Below are positions 1 to 6,253 of a stretch of 8,358 nt of DNA, one piece after another. Origin of the DNA: an uncultured Bacilli bacterium (GTDB lineage: Bacteria; Bacillota_I; Bacilli_A; RF39; UBA660); NCBI GenBank assembly GCA_948999435.1, contig CARJCM010000051.1, positions 1-8,358 of the forward strand. Reading direction: 5' to 3'. The notes under the pieces are model-generated. The model made no database searches. It worked only from the letters and a program-made list of their open reading frames with translations, and was not told the DNA's origin. The position numbers and the translations under genes are program-made. Numbering within the stretch: position 1 is the stretch's first letter; each line of letters begins with the position of its first letter.

Positions 1-70
1 ATAACACGTAATGATTTCTTTTTTTATGTCTTCCCCCAAATTATTTTACACTATCCTTTGTCTGTTAAAT

Positions 71-99
71 TTGACATTTCGACTATTTTATGATATCAT
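71..99 (+). promoter_or_regulatory. Sigma-A-type promoter of the surface-protein gene
   Basis: TTGACA at 71-76 and TATCAT at 94-99 are separated by exactly 17 bp, which is a near-consensus housekeeping promoter. Transcription would begin near 105-107, giving a leader of about 20 nt that contains the AGAGGGGGA ribosome binding site (112-120). This supports the start codon at 128 over in-frame ATGs further upstream. The -10 lies inside the perfect palindrome TATGATATCATA (89-100), a possible operator. The promoter is inferred from motif and spacing only. Confidence 0.75.
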
Positions 100-127
100 A
101 ACACACCAAACAGAGGGGGAATTTGGT

Positions 128-2407
128 ATGTACGAAGAAAAACCAAAGAAAAGTTTAAGTTTAAATATTGATTGGAAAGCATTATTAATTAAATTAGCTA
201 TTCTTTTAGTAGTAGTATTTATATTAATATTTATTGTATCTTTAGTTAAAAAAGATAAAAAAGTATTAGAATCTAATTTATCAACTAATTTACAAGCGAT
301 GAAAACTGCTGCAAGTGAATATTTTGTAGGTTCAAGATTACCAACAAACGTTAATGGTAGAAAGAAAATTACTCTAGGTGAAATGTTTGAAAATCATTTG
401 TTAACAGAATTTAAAGACCAAAATAATAATTCTTGTGATACAATTGGAAGTTTTGCAGAAGCTACAAAAATAAATAGTACGGATTATACTATTAAAGTAA
501 AACTTGTTTGTGGTTCAGAATCTGATTATGTAATTAATACTATTAAAATAGAGGATAATAAGATTGACGTTCCTACTGATGATGATGGTAATATTAATCA
601 AGATGATAACCAAAATACTAATAATGATAATAATTCAAATACAAATAATGTAGTTAATAAACCTGGTAATGGTTCTAATGGAACAACTAATAAGCCTGGT
701 TCATCTAATAATAATACAATTGCTAATAATACTTGTACTTATGGTAATAAAGATTATACTTCTACTTATCCTTTAGCATATATTATTCCTGGTAATTGTG
801 CAGTAAGTAAGAATGATTTTTATAAAGCAGAATATGCTAATAAAGTTAGTTCAATCTCATCTTCAGAATATATTAAATTAAGTAATGAAGCTGTATCTTT
901 AAAATATAAAACTGGTGTTAATATTTATGTTGAAAATCCAACTTATTATGGTATTTATAATAAGTCTGGTAAAGGATTAGTTGGTTACCAAGTATTATTT
1001 ACGATGAAACAAAAAGTAAATTATGCTACTTCAACTATTTATCAATATTATTTAGATAGTAATGGTAATCGTACGGTTGTAATTGATAAACGTAATTCAG
1101 TTGGTTCAAATAATGGTAATAATAACAATAATAATAGCTCTGGTGTAGTTAGAGTTACAAGTGTTACTTTAAATAGAACAAGCGTGTATTTAGATGTTAA
1201 TGATACTTATTATTTAACTGCAACAATAAATCCAAGTAATGCAACTAATAAAAAGATATCTTGGAAAAGTTCAAACACAAGTGTTGCAACTGTATCTAGT
1301 AGTGGTAAAATAACTGCTTTAAGAGAAGGCACTACTATTATTACAGCTACTGTTGATGGTAAGTCAGCCAGCACTAAAGTTTATGTTGATAATAATGTAA
1401 TATCTGTCTCGAAAATAACTTTAAATAAATCTTATTTAGATTTAGATATTAATGAAACTTATAAATTAAGAGCAACTATAACTCCAAGTAATGCTACTTA
1501 TAAAAATGTAACTTGGAAAAGTTCGAATACAAGTGTAGCAACTGTAAATAGTAAGGGCGAAGTAACGGCCCGCAAAGGTGGTACTGCCGTTATTACAGCT
1601 ACAGCTGATGGTATAAGTGTTAGTTGTACGATTTATGTAAATAGTGTTATTCCTGTATCAAATATTGTTATAAATAAATCATCTTTAGATTTAGAAGTAG
1701 GAGATACTTATACATTAAAAGCTACTGTTTATCCAACTAATGCTACTAATAGAAATGTAACTTGGAGAAGTTCTAATACAAGTGTTGCAACTATATCAAG
1801 TAGTGGAAAAGTAACAGCTAAAAATGCGGGTAGAACTTTAATTAGTGCTACAGCTGATGGTTTTACTACTAGTATTTGGGTTTATGTAGAAAATAATAGT
1901 TCAAATGTTGGAACTTATTGTAAGAAAAAAGTTCAAACTGATTATTTTATAAATGTTGAAGAAAAAAATAACTATTCTAATAAAAGTTATAGACTTGAGT
2001 ACTATGATATAAATATGAAAAATGCTACTGTAATTAATGCAGGATATGTATATGACAAAGATTATGATAGTATTCGTTCTTACTTTAATAATCCAAGAGT
2101 TACAATGGTAGCATCTCTATCTTATTTAAATTATTTACCAAATAATTATCAAAAATCGGCGCTTAAAAAAGATAATTTCTCTCATAATATAACTCAAACT
2201 TATCAAAAAAATGGACATTGGTATATTGATGTTTCTTATGAAGTAAATAATTATAATAATGTTTATTCACAAGTATCTAGTTACTCTGGAAAAAATATAT
2301 ATTATGTGCCATTATTCTTTACAATAGAATATATTGATTTAGATGATTGTATAAGTGCTAGAGAATATAGTACAGTAAGTAAACCTTGGGAATATAAACA
2401 AATATAA
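128..2407 (+). CDS. Membrane-anchored surface protein with three Big_2 (Ig-like) repeats
   Basis: A 759-residue protein that I cannot assign to a named family over its full length. Residues 1-17 are a Lys-rich cytoplasmic head, about 18-40 a single transmembrane helix followed by KKDKK, and the rest is presumably extracytoplasmic. Residues 41-146 form a small domain with C103 and C128. Residues 147-202 are an Asp/Asn-rich linker, 203-325 a domain with C203 and C224, and 326-339 a poly-Asn linker. Residues 340-589 are three bacterial Ig-like Big_2 repeats, each with W(K/R)SSNTSVAT and a V/I-T-A strand. Residues 590-759 are an unrecognised Tyr/Asn-rich domain with C598 and C741. Paired cysteines per domain suggest disulfides. 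Big_2 domains are common in adhesins and cell-wall proteins, so adhesion or wall attachment is likely but inferred. There is no LPXTG motif. An open frame continues upstream to 11, but the promoter and the RBS at 112-120 favour the start at 128. Confidence 0.85.
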   Translation: MYEEKPKKSLSLNIDWKALLIKLAILLVVVFILIFIVSLVKKDKKVLESNLSTNLQAMKTAASEYFVGSRLPTNVNGRKKITLGEMFENHLLTEFKDQNNNSCDTIGSFAEATKINSTDYTIKVKLVCGSESDYVINTIKIEDNKIDVPTDDDGNINQDDNQNTNNDNNSNTNNVVNKPGNGSNGTTNKPGSSNNNTIANNTCTYGNKDYTSTYPLAYIIPGNCAVSKNDFYKAEYANKVSSISSSEYIKLSNEAVSLKYKTGVNIYVENPTYYGIYNKSGKGLVGYQVLFTMKQKVNYATSTIYQYYLDSNGNRTVVIDKRNSVGSNNGNNNNNNSSGVVRVTSVTLNRTSVYLDVNDTYYLTATINPSNATNKKISWKSSNTSVATVSSSGKITALREGTTIITATVDGKSASTKVYVDNNVISVSKITLNKSYLDLDINETYKLRATITPSNATYKNVTWKSSNTSVATVNSKGEVTARKGGTAVITATADGISVSCTIYVNSVIPVSNIVINKSSLDLEVGDTYTLKATVYPTNATNRNVTWRSSNTSVATISSSGKVTAKNAGRTLISATADGFTTSIWVYVENNSSNVGTYCKKKVQTDYFINVEEKNNYSNKSYRLEYYDINMKNATVINAGYVYDKDYDSIRSYFNNPRVTMVASLSYLNYLPNNYQKSALKKDNFSHNITQTYQKNGHWYIDVSYEVNNYNNVYSQVSSYSGKNIYYVPLFFTIEYIDLDDCISAREYSTVSKPWEYKQI
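1145..1894 (+). repeat. Three tandem Big_2 domain-coding repeats
   Basis: Three consecutive units of 82-84 codons lie at about 1145-1390, 1391-1642 and 1643-1894. Each encodes a start like (I/V)xxSxI(T/V)(L/I)N(K/R), a middle NPSNAT or similar followed by W(K/R)SSNTSVAT, and an end like (G/A)xxxIxATADG. The stretch around the Trp codon is also highly similar at DNA level between units, so this is a likely place for recombination and repeat-number variation. Confidence 0.85.
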
Positions 2408-2435
2408 AAAACTACCTTTTAGGGTAGCTTTTTTT
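2405..2435. terminator. Bidirectional intrinsic terminator between convergent genes
   Basis: CTACC (2412-2416) pairs with GGTAG (2423-2427) around the loop TTTTAG. On the + strand it is followed by C and seven T (2429-2435). On the - strand the same stem is followed by a run of six T (complement of 2406-2411). It starts in the stop codon of the surface gene and lies downstream of the convergent RHH gene, so it can serve both. The stem is only 5 bp, plus a weak A/T extension. Confidence 0.75.
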
Positions 2436-2477
2436 ATGAGTTTATGAAAAACTTCAAGGAGTGTATCTATTAAGACA

Positions 2478-2681
2478 TTACATTTTAATTTTCTTTTTTG
2501 TCTCTTGGCCCTCACCATTACCATAGATACAGGCTTCGATCATACTAATTACTACGTTGTTAAAAGAGGTGGCATTTTTATCAGCTATTTTTTCTACTTC
2601 TTTTAACAGCGAATCTTTAATGTATAAAGACTTGTAACTAGCAGGATCTTTCTGCCTAGTCTGTCTTACGACAAATTCCAT
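2478..2681 (-). CDS. Small ribbon-helix-helix (Arc/CopG-like) DNA-binding protein
   Basis: A 67-residue protein with the layout of a ribbon-helix-helix repressor. A basic N-terminus (residues 1-15) is followed by a strand around YKSLYIKD (16-23), helix A around LLKEVEKIADKN (25-36), a turn at T38-S39, and helix B from about F40 to Y53. The tail is Lys-rich (KKKIKM). RHH proteins dimerise and bind short inverted or direct repeats through the paired strand. A good RBS (GAGGTG, complement of about 2687-2692) sits 5 nt before the start. No toxin gene lies beside it: the neighbours are a convergent surface gene and a divergent tsaE, so an orphan regulator is likelier than an antitoxin. An inverted repeat upstream (2731-2744) is a candidate autoregulatory site. 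The fold is read by eye and the target is unknown. Confidence 0.75.
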   Translation of the reverse strand: MEFVVRQTRQKDPASYKSLYIKDSLLKEVEKIADKNATSFNNVVISMIEACIYGNGEGQETKKKIKM

Positions 2682-2730
2682 TTTTCACACCTCATATATA
2701 TTTTAATATGTTTTAAAAATATAATAAAGG

Positions 2731-2744
2731 TTAGAATTTTCTAA
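2731..2744. promoter_or_regulatory. Inverted repeat, candidate operator for the RHH gene
   Basis: TTAGAA (2731-2736) and TTCTAA (2739-2744) are perfect inverted arms around TT. The repeat lies about 50 bp upstream of the RHH start. On the minus strand it is just upstream of a possible -10 (TATTAT, complement of 2721-2726), so a protein bound here would overlap that promoter. No clear -35 accompanies it. The size and position fit an RHH dimer-of-dimers site, but 6-bp arms can arise by chance in AT-rich DNA. Confidence 0.35.
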
Positions 2745-2806
2745 TGTATAAAAAATATGTTAAAATTCAGGAAAAAATTTTTGGTGTAAAATTGTTTAAA
2801 AGAGTC

Positions 2807-2836
2807 TTGAATATCAAATATGGTTTTTGCTATAAT
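2807..2836 (+). promoter_or_regulatory. Extended -10 promoter of the t6A cluster (tsaE)
   Basis: TTGAAT (2807-2812) and TATAAT (2831-2836) are spaced by 18 bp. The TGC just before the -10 (2828-2830) makes it an extended -10 promoter. Transcription would begin near 2843, so the AGGTGAG ribosome binding site (2843-2849) is at the very 5' end and tsaE mRNA has almost no leader. Confidence 0.75.
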
Positions 2837-2854
2837 AACCTTAGGTGAGTAGAA

Positions 2855-3304
2855 ATGGATTATAAATATACATCTAAAAGTGTGGAAGATACTTTAGAAT
2901 TAGCAGAAAATATTGAAAGTGAGAAATTTCCAGGGATGGTTATTTGTCTTAATGGTGATTTAGGTAGTGGAAAAACGGTTTTTGTAAAAGGTTTTGCAAA
3001 AGCTTTAGGGATAGAAGATAATATAACTTCGCCAACATTTACTATTGTTAAAGAGTATTTAAATGGTGAGATGCCTTTATATCATATGGATGTCTATCGT
3101 ATTGATGATAATAGTGAATTTGGTGTGGAAGATTATTTTAATAAACAAGGTGTTTGTATTTTAGAATGGTCAGAATTGATTGAAGATAGATTACCTCAAG
3201 AAAGATTAGATATAAATATAAAAATAATTGATGAAAACACAAGAGTTCTAATTTTTAAACCACTTGGAACACAATATGAAGAACTTTGTGATGCTGTATT
3301 ATAA
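2855..3304 (+). CDS. tsaE: tRNA threonylcarbamoyladenosine biosynthesis ATPase TsaE
   Basis: TsaE is the small ATPase of the bacterial t6A complex. It binds TsaB-TsaD, and its ATP hydrolysis is needed for repeated transfer of threonylcarbamoyl to A37 of tRNAs reading ANN codons. At 149 residues the length is typical. Visible motifs are the Walker A GDLGSGKT (34-41), the SPTF switch-like motif (59-62), HMDVYR (77-82) and ILEWSE (102-107), all diagnostic of the family (formerly YjeE/YdiB). The start is fixed by the adjacent RBS AGGTGAG and the extended -10 promoter. It is the first gene of the tsaE-tsaB-rimI-tsaD cluster but is separated from tsaB by a hairpin terminator that begins in its stop codon, so it is probably made in excess over the downstream proteins. 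Confidence 0.96.
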   Translation: MDYKYTSKSVEDTLELAENIESEKFPGMVICLNGDLGSGKTVFVKGFAKALGIEDNITSPTFTIVKEYLNGEMPLYHMDVYRIDDNSEFGVEDYFNKQGVCILEWSELIEDRLPQERLDINIKIIDENTRVLIFKPLGTQYEELCDAVL

Positions 3305-3335
3305 TCTCACTTTTTTTAGGTGAGATTTTGTTTTT
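3303..3335 (+). terminator. Intrinsic terminator/attenuator between tsaE and tsaB
   Basis: AATCTCAC (3303-3310) and GTGAGATT (3320-3327) form a perfect 8-bp stem with a T-rich 9-nt loop. It is followed by TTGTTTTT, and the stem begins inside the tsaE stop codon. The tsaB RBS (AGGAGGG, 3336-3342) follows at once with no promoter between. Downstream genes would depend on read-through or on a promoter hidden inside tsaE. Confidence 0.8.
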
Positions 3336-3347
3336 AGGAGGGTAGTT

Positions 3348-3899
3348 ATGTATACTTTATATATAGATACACATTTTATTAATTTGGTTTTAGCAATATT
3401 TAAAGATGATGATATTATAGTTAAAAAAAGTTTAGATAGTAATTTTATCTCAAAAGATACAATTCCACTTATAAAAGAATGTCTAGATGAATGTAATTTA
3501 AATGTAAATGATATAAATGAAATAATTGTTATTTCTGGGCCTGGTTCTTTTACTGGGGTTAGAATAGGGATTGTTATTGCTAAAATATTTGGGTATACTT
3601 TAAATATAAGTATTAAGGCTTTGTCTTATTTAGAAGCTTTATCATTAAATTATGATAAAGAAGTAATACTTGGTGTTAAAGATAGAAATGGAGCTTTTAT
3701 TGGAGAATTTGATAGTAATCATAACTTGATTGAAGATTATTATTATTTAAGTAATAAAGATTTAAATGATAATATTGTTTTTGAAGATAATGTAGATTTA
3801 AAAAAAGTGAAACTGTTTGTAAAGAATAAAAGTACTATTGAACCTCATTCTTTAGTTCCACTTTATGTGAAAAAAATAGAGGTGGAAGAACATGATTAG
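3348..3899 (+). CDS. tsaB: tRNA threonylcarbamoyladenosine biosynthesis protein TsaB (short form)
   Basis: TsaB is the inactive ASKHA-fold partner of TsaD. It dimerises with TsaD and provides the docking platform for t6A synthesis. The family signature GPGSFTGVRIG is at residues 64-74, the N-terminal strand MYTLYIDTH replaces the usual ILxIDTS, and the C-terminus carries the usual PLYVKK-type motif. At 183 residues it is shorter than the roughly 220-230 of model TsaB proteins; the missing part is in the C-terminal half, the TsaD-contacting first lobe being present. RBS AGGAGGG (3336-3342) is well placed. The 3' end overlaps rimI by 8 nt, implying translational coupling. The family call is firm. 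Confidence 0.93.
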   Translation: MYTLYIDTHFINLVLAIFKDDDIIVKKSLDSNFISKDTIPLIKECLDECNLNVNDINEIIVISGPGSFTGVRIGIVIAKIFGYTLNISIKALSYLEALSLNYDKEVILGVKDRNGAFIGEFDSNHNLIEDYYYLSNKDLNDNIVFEDNVDLKKVKLFVKNKSTIEPHSLVPLYVKKIEVEEHD

Positions 3900-4317
3900 A
3901 GATGCGAATGTTTATGATATTCCAAGAATAAATGAACTAGGAGTATTATTAAATGAAAATTTTAAAAGACTTTTTATAATTAATGATATGCTGCAAGATG
4001 ATATTTCTAAAGTTATTGTTTATGAAAAAGATGATAAAGTTGTGGGTTTTATAATTGCTACTGCATTGTATGAAACTTGTGATATTTTAAGTATTGTGGT
4101 TGACCCAGAATATCGAAGACAAGGTATTGGAACTAATTTAATTGGTTATTTAATTAGTGATTTGGGTGAAGTGCTAAAACTGGTTACTTTGGAAGTGGCT
4201 ACTAAAAATAAAGAGGCTTTAGCTTTATATGATAAATTTGGGTTTGAAGTTGTTCATACACGTGAACATTACTATAATGGTGATGATGCTTATTTAATGG
4301 CTAGAAAGAGTGTGTAA
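3892..4317 (+). CDS. rimI: GNAT N-acetyltransferase, RimI family
   Basis: A 141-residue GNAT protein. In E. coli and relatives RimI acetylates the N-terminal alanine of ribosomal protein S18, and in many bacteria it is encoded between tsaB and tsaD, as here. The acetyl-CoA pyrophosphate-binding motif A is VDPEYRRQGIG (70-80). The C-terminal signature follows, with E101 in TLEVA, Y113 in ALYDKFGF and the HYY(N)GDDAYLM end. E101 and Y113 match the positions of the catalytic Glu and Tyr described in RimI. RBS GAGGTGG (3879-3885) lies inside the tsaB end, and the ATG overlaps the tsaB stop. The physiological substrate in this organism is unproven; it may acetylate other N-termini. Confidence 0.9.
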   Translation: MIRDANVYDIPRINELGVLLNENFKRLFIINDMLQDDISKVIVYEKDDKVVGFIIATALYETCDILSIVVDPEYRRQGIGTNLIGYLISDLGEVLKLVTLEVATKNKEALALYDKFGFEVVHTREHYYNGDDAYLMARKSV

Positions 4318-4319
4318 AT

Positions 4320-5324
4320 ATGAAGGATGTATATATTTTAGCGATTGAATCTTCATGTGATGAAACTAGTATGGCTATTGTGAAAAATGGCAAAGATGTA
4401 ATTGGGCTTTCAATCGCTACTCAAATAGATACACATGCAAGGTATGGTGGGGTAGTTCCGGAAATTGCTAGTAGAATGCATACAGAAGCAATAACTTTGG
4501 TTTTAGAAGATGTTTTGTCAAAAGCTAATATGAAAATGGAAGATATGGATGCTATAGCAGTTACTTATGCGCCAGGTTTAACTGGTAGTTTAATTGTAGG
4601 TATTGAAGCAGCTAAAACTTTAAGTTTAATATATGATAAACCTTTAATAGCAGTTAATCATTTAATTGGGCATATTTATGCTAATAATATTGAATCAGAT
4701 TTAGAATTTCCAATGCTTGCTTTAGTAGTTAGTGGTGGACATACAGAACTTTTGATTATGGAATCAGATTATAAATTTAAGAGGCTTGGTGAGACTTTAG
4801 ATGATGCTATAGGTGAGGCTTATGATAAAGTGGCTAGGGTAATTGGTCTTAAATATCCAGGTGGACCTAATGTAGAGAAATATGCTAAAGAAGGAACCCA
4901 CTCATATAATCTACCTAAGCCAGTTATGGATGATACTTATAATTTTAGTTATAGTGGTCTTAAAAGTGCCATTATTAACTTAGTTCATAATGCTGAACAA
5001 AGAGGAGAAGAAATAAATAAATATGATTTAGCTCGTAGTTTTCAAGATGTGGCAATAGATGAACTCGTTCGTAAAGTGGAAAAAGCTTTTAAAGAAACTG
5101 GTATTAAAAGACTTGTAGTTGCAGGTGGCGTTTCCGCGAATAATTACCTAAAAGAAGAAATGCAAAAATTATGTGATAAATATACAGCAGAACTATTTAT
5201 ACCTAGACTTCTTTATTGTACAGATAATGCAGCGATGATAGGTGTAGCAGCATATCCATTATATTTGAAAAAAGAATTTTGTGATTATAGTTTAAATGCT
5301 AGTAGTCATACTGATATATGTTAA
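4320..5324 (+). CDS. tsaD: tRNA N6-adenosine threonylcarbamoyltransferase TsaD
   Basis: TsaD is the catalytic subunit that transfers the threonylcarbamoyl moiety from TC-AMP (made by TsaC/Sua5, not in this window) to A37 of tRNA. At 334 residues it is full length. Visible features are the N-terminal AIESSCDET (8-16), YGGVVPEIASRMH (42-54), the metal ligands H114 and H118 in NHLIGHIYA, SGGHTEL, the YPGGPNVEKYA loop, and D302 in CTDNAAMIG as the third metal ligand. It starts 2 nt after the rimI stop with only a weak purine-rich RBS (about 4303-4310), so translation is probably coupled to rimI. It is essential in most bacteria, which makes the terminator after tsaE notable. Confidence 0.97.
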   Translation: MKDVYILAIESSCDETSMAIVKNGKDVIGLSIATQIDTHARYGGVVPEIASRMHTEAITLVLEDVLSKANMKMEDMDAIAVTYAPGLTGSLIVGIEAAKTLSLIYDKPLIAVNHLIGHIYANNIESDLEFPMLALVVSGGHTELLIMESDYKFKRLGETLDDAIGEAYDKVARVIGLKYPGGPNVEKYAKEGTHSYNLPKPVMDDTYNFSYSGLKSAIINLVHNAEQRGEEINKYDLARSFQDVAIDELVRKVEKAFKETGIKRLVVAGGVSANNYLKEEMQKLCDKYTAELFIPRLLYCTDNAAMIGVAAYPLYLKKEFCDYSLNASSHTDIC

Positions 5325-5353
5325 AAAGCTTATTTATTTAAGCTTTAGTTTTT
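5325..5353. terminator. Bidirectional terminator between tsaD and the TrhA-family gene
   Basis: AAAGCTTA (5325-5332) and TAAGCTTT (5339-5346) form a perfect 8-bp stem with a 6-nt loop, directly after the tsaD stop. On the + strand it is followed by AGTTTTT. On the - strand the stem is closed by a run of T from the complement of 5323-5327. It can therefore end both the t6A transcript and the convergent gene. Confidence 0.75.
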
Positions 5354-5363
5354 GAGATAATAT

Positions 5364-6005
5364 CTATAATATATACATGTATATAGCAATAAAATGGAAT
5401 ATTGTTCCAGCTAAACAGAAGAAATGAAAAATAGAGTGCATGTATTTCTTTTTTACTCCTATACCATAAAGAATTGCTCCTAAAGAATACATTATACCAC
5501 CTAGTAATAAGAATAAAACACCCATAAATGTTATGTTGTTATATAAAGTTTTTATAGCTATAAGAATACTCCAACCATTTATTAAGTGACATATTACCTC
5601 AAATACTTGGAATTTATCTATAGCTATTGATGATAATATTATTCCTATTAAAGAAATAGTTGTTACTATGCTAAATAATATCCATCCTAAAGGACCTCTT
5701 ACTCCTAATAAAGATATGGGAATATAAGTGCCTAATACTAATAAATAAACATTACAATGGTCTAAGATTCTTAATACTTTTTTACCAGTTAATTTGGGAG
5801 ATAAAGCATGATATATACAACTTATTATATAAAGTAATATCATAGTTGTACCAAATATAGATATGGTTACATATTCCATTGGAGTTTTACTTTTTACTAA
5901 CATAAGTATTAAAGCTACAATAGCAAATATTCCACCTAATCCATGAGAAATACTATTTATTAACTCTTCACTTAAACTATATTTGGGAATTCTTATTTTT
6001 GACAT
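5364..6005 (-). CDS. trhA: Hemolysin III / TrhA-family seven-helix membrane protein
   Basis: A 213-residue integral membrane protein of the PAQR superfamily (HlyIII/YqfA/TrhA). The family motifs are all present: EELINSISHGLG (13-24), the S62/H66 pair in SCIYHAL, D82-H83 followed by YLLVLGTYIP, GGIMYSLGAILY (169-180), and the C-terminal HSIFHFFCLAGTIFHF with H190 and H194. The H/D/S residues correspond to the zinc-binding, hydrolase-like centre of PAQR proteins. Seven helices can be placed at about 23-38, 45-67, 81-101, 105-129, 135-153, 158-183 and 190-213. The family is implicated in membrane lipid homeostasis. True haemolytic activity has been claimed for only a few members and should not be assumed. 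The start is supported by GGTGAT (complement of 6008-6013). It is a lone minus-strand gene between two plus-strand operons. Confidence 0.93.
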   Translation of the reverse strand: MSKIRIPKYSLSEELINSISHGLGGIFAIVALILMLVKSKTPMEYVTISIFGTTMILLYIISCIYHALSPKLTGKKVLRILDHCNVYLLVLGTYIPISLLGVRGPLGWILFSIVTTISLIGIILSSIAIDKFQVFEVICHLINGWSILIAIKTLYNNITFMGVLFLLLGGIMYSLGAILYGIGVKKKYMHSIFHFFCLAGTIFHFIAIYMYIL

Positions 6006-6022
6006 ATTATCACCAATAAATT

Positions 6023-6033
6023 ATTATATCATA
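6023..6033 (-). promoter_or_regulatory. Possible -10 region of the TrhA-family gene
   Basis: The minus strand reads TATGATATAAT over 6033-6023, giving two overlapping -10-like hexamers (TATGAT and TATAAT) about 20-25 nt upstream of the start codon. I see no convincing -35 partner. The leader would be very short. This is a weak call. Confidence 0.35.
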
Positions 6034-6116
6034 TATTTAATTTTTTAGAACGATATATTTATTCTTAAAATTCAAGTAAAATTATAAGATTATATGTGAG
6101 ATTTTACTTATAATGC

Positions 6117-6145
6117 TTGTATTTTATGGATTTTTATGGTATTAT
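6117..6145 (+). promoter_or_regulatory. Promoter of rplK-rplA
   Basis: TTGTAT (6117-6122) and TATTAT (6140-6145) are 17 bp apart, and TGG directly before the -10 (6137-6139) gives an extended -10. Transcription would start near 6151-6153, leaving a leader of about 100 nt containing the L1-site-like element. A second -10-like TATAAT at 6109-6114 lacks a good -35 but could be a tandem upstream start. Confidence 0.65.
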
Positions 6146-6147
6146 CT

Positions 6148-6178
6148 TATATGCAAATTTAGTTTTGCATATATTTTT
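6148..6178 (+). promoter_or_regulatory. AT-rich hairpin at the 5' end of the rplK leader
   Basis: TATATGCAAA (6148-6157) and TTTGCATATA (6164-6173) form a perfect 10-bp stem followed by TTTTT (6174-6178). If transcription starts near 6152, only about 7 bp of the stem are in the RNA and it would be a 5'-end protective hairpin. If it starts from the TATAAT at 6109-6114, the full hairpin plus U-run could act as an attenuator. The structure is visible; its role is inferred. Confidence 0.45.
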
Positions 6179-6211
6179 AGTGGGAGGGAATTTGGATTTG
6201 CCTGATACCAC
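6179..6211 (+). ncRNA. L1-binding leader element of the rplK-rplA mRNA
   Basis: GTGG (6180-6183) pairs with CCAC (6208-6211), and AGG (6185-6187) with CCT (6201-6203). The unpaired GATA (6204-6207) on the 3' side makes an asymmetric internal loop, and AAT/ATT closes an inner hairpin. The strands GTGGGAG and CCTGATACCAC resemble the L1-stalk site of 23S rRNA, which reads GGTGGGAG and CCTTGAAATACCACC in E. coli as I recall it. L1 is known to repress its own operon by binding such a mimic in the L11-L1 mRNA. The element is about 40 nt upstream of the rplK start, as expected. Confidence 0.75.
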
Positions 6212-6253
6212 AAAAACATTCGAAGACTAAATGAAATAATGGAGGTGAATCGA

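Noticed and set aside
11..127. In-frame N-terminal extension of the surface protein beginning at 11
   Set aside because: A near-consensus promoter (71-99) lies within it and a strong RBS sits just before the ATG at 128. The extension has no RBS and would add an unlikely second hydrophobic stretch.
580..720. AAT-rich stretches as a microsatellite or mobile repeat
   Set aside because: They encode the Asn-rich linkers of the surface protein within an intact frame and have no repeat ends or duplicated flanks.
2339..2524. Minus-strand open frame of 61 codons
   Set aside because: It overlaps the end of the surface gene, the bidirectional terminator and the RHH gene, and its product resembles no protein family. 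It is a shadow frame.
2478..2681. Toxin-antitoxin module
   Set aside because: The RHH protein could be an antitoxin, but no adjacent small toxin-like frame with an RBS is present on either side.
6239..6253. Alternative rplK start five codons upstream
   Set aside because: That ATG overlaps the GGAGGTG ribosome binding site used by the ATG at 6254, and L11 proteins begin MAK.
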